DNA of 64,000 nt from Bdellovibrio sp. 22V (GTDB lineage: Bacteria > Bdellovibrionota > Bdellovibrionia > Bdellovibrionales > Bdellovibrionaceae), in NCBI RefSeq assembly GCF_030169785.1, contig NZ_CP125854.1:1860001-1924000 (forward strand). Reading direction: 5' to 3'. Position 1 is the first letter of the stretch; every line of letters begins with the position of its first letter. The position numbers and the translations under genes were made by a program. Positions 9,984 through 18,787 of this stretch are shown piece after piece. The notes under the pieces are model-generated. The model made no database searches and was not told the origin of the DNA. It worked only from the letters and a program-made list of their open reading frames with translations.

Positions 9984-10540
9984 GCACCCAAGATGTACTT
10001 ATCAGAATTCAAGCAACGCCAAATCCGAACGCATGGAAATTTGTCCTTGATCGTCCGGTATTGAATGAAGGCAAAGCGACTTACGCCGATGCGAAAGAAG
10101 CGGACCAATCGCTCTTGGCTTCAGCCCTTTTTCAGGTTCCTGGCGTGCGCCAAGTGCATTTCTTCCAGAACGTTATTACGATTACGCACAATTTTGATGA
10201 CGATCCGGAAGAAATTCAAAAAAACGTATGTGCCGTGATCCAAACTCGCATGCCGGCGCACAATCCGAATCAAACACAGATGGACGAAAAGAAAATGCGC
10301 AGAGCAAATCTTCCTGCTGAAGTGCAACAGATCGAAGAAATCCTGGATCACACGGTTCGTCCTGGCTTGCAGGGCGACGGTGGTGACTTGGATGTTGTGA
10401 AATACGAAGACAATAAACTTTACGTATTCTATCAAGGCGCGTGCGGTACCTGCCCAAGCGCAACTTCCGGCACATTGATGGCGATTGAAGGAATTCTAAG
10501 AGATCAATTCAATCCCGAAATCGAAGTCATTCCCGTTTAA
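9980..10540 (+). CDS. Nfu-type Fe-S carrier (Nfu_N plus NifU C-terminal domain)
   Basis: The 186-residue protein has two parts. Residues about 8-95 are an Nfu N-terminal domain (IQATPNPNAWKFVLDRPV). Residues about 108-186 are a NifU C-terminal domain with the cluster-binding CxxC at Cys155 and Cys158 in GACGTCPSATSGT. Such proteins carry [4Fe-4S] clusters from the scaffold to target enzymes. It ends the SUF operon, overlaps sufS by 4 bases and is followed by a strong terminator. Confidence 0.93.
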   Translation: MSTQDVLIRIQATPNPNAWKFVLDRPVLNEGKATYADAKEADQSLLASALFQVPGVRQVHFFQNVITITHNFDDDPEEIQKNVCAVIQTRMPAHNPNQTQMDEKKMRRANLPAEVQQIEEILDHTVRPGLQGDGGDLDVVKYEDNKLYVFYQGACGTCPSATSGTLMAIEGILRDQFNPEIEVIPV

Positions 10541-10566
10541 TATCTTAATTTAGAATGTACCGGCAT

Positions 10567-10600
10567 AAGCCCCTACCAGAAATGGTGGGGCTTTTTTTTT
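10567..10600 (+). terminator. Rho-independent terminator of the SUF operon
   Basis: The stem AAGCCCC-ACCA / TGGT-GGGGCTT, with one bulged T and a 4-base loop, is followed by nine T. It lies about 26 bases after the nfu stop. The T tract also forms the stop codon region of the convergent frameshifted LysR gene. Confidence 0.92.
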
Positions 10601-11547
10601 AGCGACGGGATTTATCACCGAGCTGCTCTTCGGCGGCTCGTTTCATTTCGGGGGCTACGGCCTCCCAGGTGTCTTCCGGGCGACTGGCGAGAATCGCAGA
10701 ATTCCCCAAAAGATCTTGGCCTCGTTTGCCGGAAGCTTGCAATGTTACCAGTCGTAAATAGGGCCTGGCATCTTTTTTAGTCCAAAGCTCCTGTGATATT
10801 TTCCCAGAGGACCGGGCTTAAAAGTTCGGAGCCGATCATAAGAACTGGTTCCGCGTCTTTCGCCTTTCCTTTTTTTGCTTCTGTCGGCAAGTGTCCTGTG
10901 CCGCCAATTTTGTCAAACCATGAGCGGCGTATCGCCAAAGAGTTAGAAATAAAAAGATGCGGGAAGGTTTCGAGTTCTTTCTTATTCGCACGTCCGTACT
11001 CAAACGTGCTGAGAACATTGAACTTCTTCGACGTTTCGATGTTCTCAAGTTTTTGGAATCCCAACTCTGTCAGATATTTAAATTTCTGACGTCCCGGCTG
11101 TTTGGACGTGAAAATCAAATCCAAGTTCCCGGAAAGGAAATTGGCTTCCAGTTCGTTAAGGTCGAAGATATCGAGCGTGATCTTTTTTACGCCGACCTCT
11201 TCAAAACACAGTTTCGAAGTGTTGAGCGCGAAATCAGAAAGGCCTTCCAAAGTTCCGATGTGCAGTTCGGCGACCATTTGGTTGTTGCTGATACCTTGCA
11301 GTTCTGTTTCCAAACGACGCGTGGATTTTTCAAAGATCTCGGAAAGTTGAAACGCCACTGTCGTCCAGCCCGATTTACGTTTTGCGGAGCGGTCGAGGAG
11401 AACGATTTTTAATTCATCTTCAATCTTGGCAATAATACGGGAAAGTTGCGGTTGACTGAGGCCGACATGCAAGGCCGCTGCAGAAAGATTTTTAAAGTGA
11501 ACGGCTTTAGCAAGGACGCTGAGTTCGTAATAAAGTTGTTGCATCAA
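10599..11547 (-). pseudogene. LysR-family regulator broken by a one-base frameshift
   Basis: The first frame (11547 to 10777) gives 256 residues: an N-terminal LysR helix-turn-helix (about 1-60; SAAALHVGLSQPQLSRIIAKIEDEL) and most of an effector domain, ending abruptly after LSPVLWE. Removing one A from the A4 run near 10799-10802 restores a second frame of 66 codons that continues ISQELWTKKDARPYLRL and ends DKSRR at 10599. The rejoined protein would be about 315 residues, normal for LysR. The second frame has no internal stops and normal codon use. It could be a real mutation, a homopolymer sequencing error or, less likely, programmed slippage. The target genes are unknown. Confidence 0.78.
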
Positions 11548-11557
11548 GTCTCCACGC

Positions 11558-13285
11558 TCAAGGTTTTCGGATGTAATTCAAGAAGGCGATCATGCCAAGA
11601 ATAATGGCGAGGGCGTAACCGATAAAGCTGATTGTCGGAACGCCTGCAATATGGCTGACGGTATCGTGTACAAAAATATAAGAAGAACTAAGGATCAAAG
11701 CTGCGATAATGACGCCTAAGAAAAGTAAATTCGAGGAGCTTTCAACAGAGCGTTTCAGTTCTTTAATTTCACCGACTTTTAATCGAAAGGCATGGTCGGG
11801 ACTGTTTACTTTTCTAAGAAAGAAGTTCAGTTGGCGCGGTAAAGAGTTTAAAAACGCTTTCGATTCTCGCGCCATTTGTGTCATGTCGTTCATCACGCGC
11901 TGGGGGCCGTATTGAGTCTTGGCCAAATCTCCGGCGAATTCCAAAGAGTACTGCAGGAAATCGAAGTCCTTTTGAATCTTGCGGCCCATACCTTCAATGG
12001 AAACGATGGATTTAAAGAACAGCATCAAATCGGTCGGTACATGCAAATGATGTCGAGCCGCGATGCCTGAAGACTTCATCAGGATTTTTCCAAGATTCAC
12101 GTTTTTAAGAGTTAATCCGAAATAAGGCGCAATCAACTCGCGCAGATCTTTGGCAAAGAGGTCGACGTTCACCCGATCCGTGAAAGGCGCAAGATCCACG
12201 TACTCGTAGGCCAAGCGTTCGTAATCTTCCTTGGATAGAGCTAAAAGCATATTGGCGATAGCGGATTGAGTGCGCACATTCAAACGGCCTACCACGCCGA
12301 AATCAATCAAACCAATTTGATTTTGGGGAAGAACAAAGAAATTTCCAGCGTGCAGATCCCCGTGAAAAAGACCGTCTTCGAAGACCATTTTTAGATAGGC
12401 ACGAAGACTGCGGCGAATGACTTCGCTAGGATCAATGTTTTCTTGGCGTAAAGAACCTTCCTGCGAAAGGGGAATGCCGGGAAGCAGCTCCATCACAAGT
12501 ACTCGCTCTGTCGTTAAGTCGAAATAGACCTTAGGAATTTTGATGTGTTCGTCTGCGGCGAAATTTTCTTGGAAGCGACGGATATTATTCGCTTCGACAA
12601 CGAAGTTCGTCTCCAGCTCTAAAGTTCTAAAATATTCGTCGACGATGCCGGTAGGATTGTACGGGCGTGACTCTGGTACGTACGTCACAAGCAGATCGGC
12701 GAGCAGGTAAAGGACATTTAAGTCGTCGTTGATAGTTTGAATAATTCCTGGACGCTGTACTTTAACGACAACGTCTTCGCCCGTTGCGAGGCGGGCTTTG
12801 TGCACTTGAGCGATGCTGGCAGAGCCTAGCGGAGTCGGATCAATACTTTCGAACTTTTGGTAAAGCGAATTGCCAAATTCTTCTCTTAAGACGGATTCAA
12901 CAACTTCAAATGAAAGAGGCTGCACGCGATCATGAAGTTTTTCGAATTCAGCGACATATTCGTCGGGAACTAAATCGGGACGGGACGCGAGAAGCTGACC
13001 AAGTTTTACGAAGGTGGGACCGAGCTCTTCAAAACTGATACGCAGACGCTCTGGCATCGAAAGTCTTTCGATGTCAGAGGCCGTGTTAAGTCTTTCAATA
13101 ATGAACTTACCGAGCTTTACCTTTTCCGCGACCTGGTGAAACCCGTGCTTTGCGAACACTCCGACGATCGTTCTCAGTCTTCCCGCGTTTTTGAGAGTCT
13201 TTCCGATCTGGCTTCCGGTCTTTAAGGCTGTCACTATTCTTCTCCGAATAGTCGTTATTATCTCGGAGTTTAGACTGTTCGGCAA
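11558..13285 (-). CDS. UbiB/AarF/ABC1-type atypical kinase
   Basis: The 575-residue protein has the UbiB family marks: KxGQ-like FVKLGQLLASRPDLVP (about 93-108), the Ala-rich loop ASIAQVHKA, the Lys in VVVKVQRPG, the catalytic-like HGDLHAGNFF and the metal site LIDFGVVGR. Two membrane helices close the C-terminus (about 520-572). Family members act in ubiquinone synthesis or lipid handling at the inner membrane. Its first 60 codons overlap the 3' end of rnr by 179 bases in another frame. The overlapped part holds the conserved RTIVGVFAKHGF region, so a shorter start is unlikely. The LysR gene follows 10 bases downstream. Confidence 0.9.
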   Translation of the reverse strand: MPNSLNSEIITTIRRRIVTALKTGSQIGKTLKNAGRLRTIVGVFAKHGFHQVAEKVKLGKFIIERLNTASDIERLSMPERLRISFEELGPTFVKLGQLLASRPDLVPDEYVAEFEKLHDRVQPLSFEVVESVLREEFGNSLYQKFESIDPTPLGSASIAQVHKARLATGEDVVVKVQRPGIIQTINDDLNVLYLLADLLVTYVPESRPYNPTGIVDEYFRTLELETNFVVEANNIRRFQENFAADEHIKIPKVYFDLTTERVLVMELLPGIPLSQEGSLRQENIDPSEVIRRSLRAYLKMVFEDGLFHGDLHAGNFFVLPQNQIGLIDFGVVGRLNVRTQSAIANMLLALSKEDYERLAYEYVDLAPFTDRVNVDLFAKDLRELIAPYFGLTLKNVNLGKILMKSSGIAARHHLHVPTDLMLFFKSIVSIEGMGRKIQKDFDFLQYSLEFAGDLAKTQYGPQRVMNDMTQMARESKAFLNSLPRQLNFFLRKVNSPDHAFRLKVGEIKELKRSVESSSNLLFLGVIIAALILSSSYIFVHDTVSHIAGVPTISFIGYALAIILGMIAFLNYIRKP

Positions 13286-15698
13286 ACATCAATTTTTTAC
13301 TGAGCTTGGGCTTGTCTTTAGAAGAGGTGTCTTCATCTCTTCGACGATATTTCTCTGGACCAAGGATCATATCAAGCAAGCTTTGGTCAGGTCCTCGGCG
13401 CTCGCCATCGCGAGATTCCGGTGGACTGAACTTCGCTTGGCGCTCGAGTTTTTGCAACTTTTGCGCTTGTCCTTCTTTGTCCTGACGAGAGTCGCGGAAG
13501 AATTTGGATTTCTGATCGCGATCTTTTCTGAAAGACTTTTCTTTAAAAGATTTTTCGCCGCCAGGACCGCGACGCTCGCGTTCGCCATCACGGTCGCGTT
13601 CACGGCGTGGGCCGCGCTCTTCCCTGTCGCGGTCTCGATCTCGGCCTCGGCCGTGACGGGCCTCTTTACGAGGACCTTCCCCAGTGCGCGGACGATCTTG
13701 TTTGTGAAGTTTCTTGAGGAGCTTTTCTGCTGAAATTTCCGCAGCAGTGCGATCATCCTCTTCGTCCATTTCTTCTTTCTCAACGCCGGACAGAACGAAG
13801 TTGATCTGGCCTAGTTCAGGATCTGCAGCGGCGACTTGGATGCGAATCATGTCGCCAATGCTGTAAGCAAAGCCGGAACGTTTGGCAACAAGACGAAGAT
13901 TTTCTTCGTCATACTCGAAGCGCTCTTTGCCAAGATCATCAAGACGGACAAGTCCGTCAACGTCGTATTCACGTAGCAGAACGAAAACACCGAACTTAGC
14001 GACAGAGCTGATCATTCCATCAAACTCTTGCCCGACAAATTTTTCCATGAAGCGGGCTTTTTTGATTGATTGAACTTGGCGCTCCGCTTTGACCGATCTT
14101 TGCTCTGCCGCGGAAAGAATTGTTCCTGCCGAAGAAAGGTCATCTTCGCTCATTAAGCGATACTGCGAGTTCGGCATCACCTGATTTTTCAGAAGGCGAT
14201 GCACGATCAAGTCAGGATAACGGCGAATCGGCGAAGTAAAGTGTGTATAGAATTCAAATCCCAAGCCGAAGTGACCTACGTTGTTCATACTGTACTTCGC
14301 CTGGCTCATTGAACGAAGGGTCAGGATGTTAAGGATTTGCGCTTCAGGACGGTTTTCAAACTCTTCAAGAGCTTTTGTCAGTCTCTTTTGTAATTTTCCC
14401 TGTCCCAGTTTTGTTTTGCCGCCAAAGTTCGCCAGATATTTTTCAAGAAGGCGGATGGCTTGCTCATTTGGCGGTTCGTGAATACGGTACAAAGCCGGAA
14501 TATTTCTGCTTGCAAGAAATTTACCCACGGCCACGTTCGCTGCAAGCATCATTTCTTCAATCAAACGGTGAGAGAATAAACGCTCGGATCGTTGAATGTC
14601 GACGGGGACTCCGGCGCCGTCAATAACCAATTCTGTTTCTGGGATTTCCAAATCGAGCGAACCTTCTTTGAATCTTTTGGCCATTAGAATTTTGGCAAGA
14701 TCGGAAAGTCTTAGAATATTTTCTTTAACGTGACTGAATTTCTCGATGTCATTTCCGTCGATGATTTCTTGCGCTTCTCCGTATGTGACACGGGCTTTGC
14801 TTTCCATGACGGCTTCATAGAAGTCGGATTTCTTGAGGTCTCCGGTAAAATCGAAAAGCATCTCGGCCACAACACAGAGGCGAGGGACATGAGGATTTAA
14901 CGAACAAAGTCCGTTACTAAGAACTTCCGGAAGCATCGGCACGACATAGTTAGGGAAATAAACCGACGTCCCGCGCTCGTACGCATCTTTATCGATTGCT
15001 GAACCCACGCGAACATAATGACTGACATCCGCGATCGCGACGTAAAGAAGAAATCCATCGTTATGAACTTCTACATAAACCGCGTCGTCAAAATCCTTCG
15101 CAGTGGCTCCGTCAATAGTAATCAGATTTTTATCGCGAAGATCGACACGGCCTTTGAAATCTTTTTCGTTGGGAACCTCGTCGAACTGTTTAGCCGCTTC
15201 AAGAGTTTCTTTTGAAAATTCCAGCGGAATATTGTTCGAGCGAATGACGCGTTTGATGTCCGTTAATGGATCCAGGGCGTTTCCGATAATCTCTGTCACT
15301 TTACCTGCGAAAGGTTTTCCCTCTTCGGGATAGGACGTGATTTCTGCCGCGACAAGCTCTTTGTCCTTGGCGTTCATGGAGTCTTCAATTTTGATTTTAA
15401 GATCTTGACCCCAGCCTTTGCCCTCGTCGCGAATAGCGCCCAGGCGGTCGTTCATTCGATAAAAACGGCCTACGATAGTTTTTGTGCCGCGTGAAAGAAC
15501 ACGAATGATCTCGCCGCGGAAGCGATCTGTACCTTTTTCGGGAAAGACTTCGATGGACACTTTATCATTCGTCATAATTCCTTCCATCGAATGGCGGGGA
15601 ATATATACATCAGGATGTTCTATATCATCAGGAATAAAAAAGCCGAAGCCGTCAGGATGTCTTTTGATTGTACCGTTGAGAAGTCTTTTCTTTTGCAT
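13107..15698 (-). CDS. rnr: RNase R, 3'-5' exoribonuclease with long charged tail
   Basis: This 863-residue RNase II/RNB-family exonuclease degrades structured RNA. It has N-terminal cold-shock-like domains (about 1-170; HPDGFGFFIPDD), the RNB catalytic core with metal-binding aspartates in TIDGATAKDFDDAVYV (about 193-208), and an S1 domain (about 570-655; FDGMISSVAKFGVFVLL). The last 200 residues are a low-complexity Lys/Arg/Glu/Asp tail, much longer than usual, probably for RNA binding. The final 59 codons overlap the start of the UbiB-like gene in another frame. Confidence 0.94.
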   Translation of the reverse strand: MQKKRLLNGTIKRHPDGFGFFIPDDIEHPDVYIPRHSMEGIMTNDKVSIEVFPEKGTDRFRGEIIRVLSRGTKTIVGRFYRMNDRLGAIRDEGKGWGQDLKIKIEDSMNAKDKELVAAEITSYPEEGKPFAGKVTEIIGNALDPLTDIKRVIRSNNIPLEFSKETLEAAKQFDEVPNEKDFKGRVDLRDKNLITIDGATAKDFDDAVYVEVHNDGFLLYVAIADVSHYVRVGSAIDKDAYERGTSVYFPNYVVPMLPEVLSNGLCSLNPHVPRLCVVAEMLFDFTGDLKKSDFYEAVMESKARVTYGEAQEIIDGNDIEKFSHVKENILRLSDLAKILMAKRFKEGSLDLEIPETELVIDGAGVPVDIQRSERLFSHRLIEEMMLAANVAVGKFLASRNIPALYRIHEPPNEQAIRLLEKYLANFGGKTKLGQGKLQKRLTKALEEFENRPEAQILNILTLRSMSQAKYSMNNVGHFGLGFEFYTHFTSPIRRYPDLIVHRLLKNQVMPNSQYRLMSEDDLSSAGTILSAAEQRSVKAERQVQSIKKARFMEKFVGQEFDGMISSVAKFGVFVLLREYDVDGLVRLDDLGKERFEYDEENLRLVAKRSGFAYSIGDMIRIQVAAADPELGQINFVLSGVEKEEMDEEDDRTAAEISAEKLLKKLHKQDRPRTGEGPRKEARHGRGRDRDRDREERGPRRERDRDGERERRGPGGEKSFKEKSFRKDRDQKSKFFRDSRQDKEGQAQKLQKLERQAKFSPPESRDGERRGPDQSLLDMILGPEKYRRRDEDTSSKDKPKLSKKLMFAEQSKLRDNNDYSEKNSDSLKDRKPDRKDSQKRGKTENDRRSVRKARVSPGRGKGKAR

Positions 15699-15821
15699 TG
15701 TCAGGATGTTCTTCCTTTATCTTTCTCAGAGTATCACAACATAAGAAAGGAAAAGAACTTAAATCCATAAACAGAAAATTGGCACAGGACCTAAAATGGC
15801 GCGAACGTAACTGAAGAAATA

Positions 15822-15851
15822 AAAAAGGCCGCGTGAGGCGGCCTTTTTTAT
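15822..15851. terminator. bidirectional terminator between rnr and a porin gene
   Basis: A perfect stem GGCCGC / GCGGCC is flanked by A6 on the left and T6 on the right, so it can end transcription in both directions. It lies 17 bases after the stop of the minus-strand porin gene, which is its most likely user. Confidence 0.88.
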
Positions 15852-15868
15852 TTTTGTTGTGTCAATTT

Positions 15869-16921
15869 TTAGAAATAAGCAAGAGCACCCAGTGTTACAA
15901 GGTGTGCTGAACCAGTTGCCGCTCCATCGGCGTCGACAAAAGCGTCTTCATCGGCAGAGTCATTTCTGTATTCAACATAAAGATTGAAGTTCTCTGTCAG
16001 AGCAATTTTGTCAGCAAGGATGAAAGAGTTGATTGTTTCCGCTCCCGCGCCGTAACCAATCTCGCTGGCACCACGAACGTACTCGTAGCGAAGTGCTAAG
16101 TTATTGATTCCAAGGCCATATGTTAAAACTGCGCTTGTTGAATCGGCCCAATGATTGTGTTCTCCATCAGGTTTAAATGTGCGTGAATCATAAGTGATCG
16201 CAAGACCGAAATTATCTGTGAACTTGTAAGAAGCCCAAACGCTGGAAGAAGATTTGTCTACTTTGCCGGTAGCTGGCGCTACCGCTGAATCTGTTCCTGT
16301 AAGGTAGCCTGCAAACCATGTGATGCCGGCAAAAACGCCTGTGATTGAAGCCTCTGTCGTTTTAGTCGGTGTGTAGTCATCGCCAAAAGCACCGTAAGTC
16401 GTCTGATTATATGTCGACACCGTGGCTGTGAGCCAGTCGCCAGCGATGTACTTCGCACGAAGACCTTCGCCGTAACCAGGCACGATAGATTGGTAGGCAA
16501 TCGTATTAGTATAAGTCGCGTTTTCGTACTTCATAAGCGACTCATAACCCATTGTCGTCAAGAAACGACCGAAACCAATATATAGATTAGCTGCTGGTTT
16601 GTAGAATATCTCAAGCTGATCAAGAGTGCCGAAGTTGGCTTTCTTCTGAACGGCTGCATCTGTATAAGAAGTTGTTGTGTAGTTAAGGCGAGTCAGGAAA
16701 GAGAGCTTGTCTGTTTCTTTCTTAAGAAGAGCTTGCACGTAATTCAAACGATAGTTCTCGTTTGTCGCTCCTCCCGTGTAGAGCATAGGAGTGCCTTTTG
16801 AGGACACAAAGTTATAGTCAAAAGCTGCCTCGGCGTTAACTGTGATTCCTGCAATGTCAGCAGCACTTGCTGATGCACTTACAAGAAAGATGACAGACGC
16901 CAAAATTTTAGAAACGTTCAC
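15869..16921 (-). CDS. outer-membrane beta-barrel porin, BBP2-like
   Basis: The 350-residue protein starts at GTG behind a good AAAGGAG. It has a signal peptide (about 1-20, ASASA|ADI), amphipathic alternating strands throughout and a terminal Phe (GALAYF), typical of outer-membrane barrels. The stretch GFGRFLTTMGYES, then IVPGYGEGLRAKY, matches BBP2-type porins (NPxH-poor, GxExxxN pattern). It probably lets small solutes through. It is transcribed alone, with operator-like palindromes upstream and a terminator downstream. The substrate is unknown. Confidence 0.82.
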   Translation of the reverse strand: MNVSKILASVIFLVSASASAADIAGITVNAEAAFDYNFVSSKGTPMLYTGGATNENYRLNYVQALLKKETDKLSFLTRLNYTTTSYTDAAVQKKANFGTLDQLEIFYKPAANLYIGFGRFLTTMGYESLMKYENATYTNTIAYQSIVPGYGEGLRAKYIAGDWLTATVSTYNQTTYGAFGDDYTPTKTTEASITGVFAGITWFAGYLTGTDSAVAPATGKVDKSSSSVWASYKFTDNFGLAITYDSRTFKPDGEHNHWADSTSAVLTYGLGINNLALRYEYVRGASEIGYGAGAETINSFILADKIALTENFNLYVEYRNDSADEDAFVDADGAATGSAHLVTLGALAYF

Positions 16922-17423
16922 AACGAAACTCCTTTATATTGGTTTTGAGTTGTTAAGTATGGTTAAGATTATGACCTTGGTCTAGGTGTGTAACGTAAAA
17001 AATGTATAAAGCTAGACCATGATCTAGTGTCCGCACTCTATTTTGAAATTTCGCGTCAATGGTCAGATTTGATGAGTTTCTTGGACCAAAAAACGGTATG
17101 AAATCCACATCAGTAAAACACGAAACGCCTCGATGCTAAATGAGGATCTGTTTCTATGAAAACCGCGACAGGAGCGGATTTCGTCGGCATAAAAATTTAA
17201 AAAAAATGCGATGAGTGAAGCGAAAAATTCATCAACTGGATCTGTGGCTTTGCGACCACAAGAAGAATTTTTTCCACGCGGTTTTGGTGGAACGGAAAAG
17301 GTCCAAAAATTTTTGTTGTTGATCTTAGACTAGCACCTCATTAGCATTTTTTATGTATACGCTTACAGCTTTTAATGGATTTAAAAGTTTCATAGATTTG
17401 CAACGAAACGAAAGGATGCAACA
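16922..17423. promoter_or_regulatory. divergent regulatory region between two porin genes
   Basis: This 502-base gap has no supported gene. Next to the left porin it holds a segment shared with the third porin gene (16944-16966) and two dyads (16972-16984 and 17012-17027). The right half is AT-rich with A and T runs, for example near 17196-17214, and leads to the ribosome site AAAGGA of the right porin. No clear -35/-10 pair stood out for the right gene. Confidence 0.5.
16972..17027. promoter_or_regulatory. pair of operator-like dyads upstream of porin gene
   Basis: TGACCTTGGTCTA (16972-16984) contains the dyad GACC-TT-GGTC. CTAGACCATGATCTAG (17012-17027) is a 16-base palindrome with one mismatched pair. 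They share the half-site GACC/GGTC, and their centres are about 41 bases apart, close to four helical turns, 50-105 bases before the porin start codon. This spacing fits a dimeric regulator bound on one face of DNA; the regulator is unknown. Confidence 0.4.
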
Positions 17424-18536
17424 ATGAAAAAGCTTCTAGCAATGGCAGTAATGTCTCTTGCAGCAACTCAGGCAATGGCGGGTGTAAAACTCGTTGTTCG
17501 TTCTGACTATGTTTACACTGGTAACTACGACAACAACGCAGGTGCTGAAGTAGAATCTACTTCTGTATTTGTTCCAGACGTAGCACGTATGTACTTCTCT
17601 GGTAACGTAGGTGATGCAGTTATTGACTCTGCGTTCAACCTTCGCTCTTTCTCTAGCGAACTTGCTTTTGACCCAACTAAAGATACTGCTGGTCAAAAAG
17701 TTATGACTGTAGATACTTTCGTTGAGCACTTGTTCATCACGAAAAATCACGGTGACTGGTCTTTCTCTGGTGGTAAGTTGTGGATGAATGTTGGTGGTTT
17801 CGAACGTCGTGCATTCTACGATGGCGATACTTACCTTACTTCTTTGGCTAACGGTGGAATCGGTGGCGCAGCTACTATCAATCCATTCTTGACTGGTTCA
17901 GTTTTGACTCCAGAAAACTCTTCTGGTATCTCTGCTGCTTACAAAATTGCTGAGAACCACAAAGTTGAAGTTCAACTTTACAACCAAGTTAACCGTGACT
18001 CTGATTTGTTGACTGCAACAAACAAACGTCACTCTTATGGCGTTGCTTACTGGGGTTCTTTTGCTGAGAAAATGTTCCAAACATACTTGAGCTACAACAT
18101 GGGTGCTGGTGATGACAGAGTGACTGGTGGTCATGAGTTGTCATACATCGCTGCGGGTTTCCGTATCGCTCCAATGGAAAACTTGAACATCGACCTAGAG
18201 TACTTGGCTAACTCTGACAAGACTGCTCTTACAGATGAAAAAGACGAGACTACTTCTACAATCCTAGAAGCTCGTTACAAAATGGGTATGTGGACTCCAA
18301 TCTTGAAGTACGAAATGTCTACAGACAAACTTCAAGGCGAAGACAACTTCAAGCGTGATGCTTGGGCATTGGCTCTTGAGTTGACTCCAAAAGCTGAAGA
18401 CGCTTTCCGTTACCATGTAGCTTACACTTCAATCAAAGACAGAGATTTTGGTGCAGCTTTCGGTGCTAATACTGAAGACATGACTAAAAACATGATCACT
18501 GTTGGTTTCAAATACGTAGGCGATATCGCTAAGTAA
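17424..18536 (+). CDS. major outer-membrane porin (highly expressed type)
   Basis: The 370-residue protein has a clear signal peptide (about 1-19, ATQAMA|GVK) and alternating barrel strands. It is a paralogue of the porin at 37602-38651: both have FRYHVAY, an EDMTK segment near the end and a similar N-terminal design. Codon use is strongly biased (GCT, ACT, GGT, AAC, CGT, CCA almost exclusively), unlike the neighbours, which points to very high expression. It is monocistronic, with a long upstream region and a strong terminator. It is probably one of the abundant porins of the cell; the substrate is unknown. Confidence 0.82.
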   Translation: MKKLLAMAVMSLAATQAMAGVKLVVRSDYVYTGNYDNNAGAEVESTSVFVPDVARMYFSGNVGDAVIDSAFNLRSFSSELAFDPTKDTAGQKVMTVDTFVEHLFITKNHGDWSFSGGKLWMNVGGFERRAFYDGDTYLTSLANGGIGGAATINPFLTGSVLTPENSSGISAAYKIAENHKVEVQLYNQVNRDSDLLTATNKRHSYGVAYWGSFAEKMFQTYLSYNMGAGDDRVTGGHELSYIAAGFRIAPMENLNIDLEYLANSDKTALTDEKDETTSTILEARYKMGMWTPILKYEMSTDKLQGEDNFKRDAWALALELTPKAEDAFRYHVAYTSIKDRDFGAAFGANTEDMTKNMITVGFKYVGDIAK

Positions 18537-18560
18537 TTGATCCTGAAAAGGTGAAAACTA

Positions 18561-18590
18561 AAAAGCCCAGGCAACCCCTGGGCTTTTTTT
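18561..18590 (+). terminator. terminator of major porin gene
   Basis: The stem AGCCCAGG / CCTGGGCT with a short loop is followed by seven T, 25 bases after the porin stop. A4 on the left side gives it weak bidirectional character. Confidence 0.92.
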
Positions 18591-18717
18591 ATTTTTTAAG
18601 CGACAGATTTTTTAATGGGTCGCAGGCTGAGTTGCGAACTCGGCATGCCTATCTTCTTTGCAAATTCTTTGATGCCATAGAAGACGGAACTATATGAAAT
18701 TAGTTTCGATAAACCGG

Positions 18718-18756
18718 AAAAAGGGAAAACCCAGGAAGGGGGATTTCCTGGGCTTT
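18718..18756 (-). terminator. terminator of small secreted-protein gene
   Basis: The stem CCCAGGAA / TTCCTGGG lies 35-60 bases past the stop of the gene at 18788. Read on the minus strand, the stem is followed by TTTT, CCC and TTTTT, a broken but usable T tract. The stem sequence resembles the porin terminator. Confidence 0.6.
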
Positions 18757-18787
18757 TGGGGGCATTTCAATTTGTGTCGGTTGCGGA

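Noticed and set aside
10777-10802. Programmed -1 frameshift in the LysR gene
   Set aside because: The downstream frame needs a +1 shift, and no typical slippery heptamer or stop-codon context with a stimulator was seen; a simple indel explains it better.
13191-13733. Open plus-strand frame of 180 codons opposite rnr
   Set aside because: It mirrors the low-complexity charged tail of RNase R; no ribosome site or independent protein features.
18603-18717. Small RNA gene between porin and small secreted protein
   Set aside because: A short dyad GAGTT-GCG-AACTC exists, but there is no promoter or terminator of its own.
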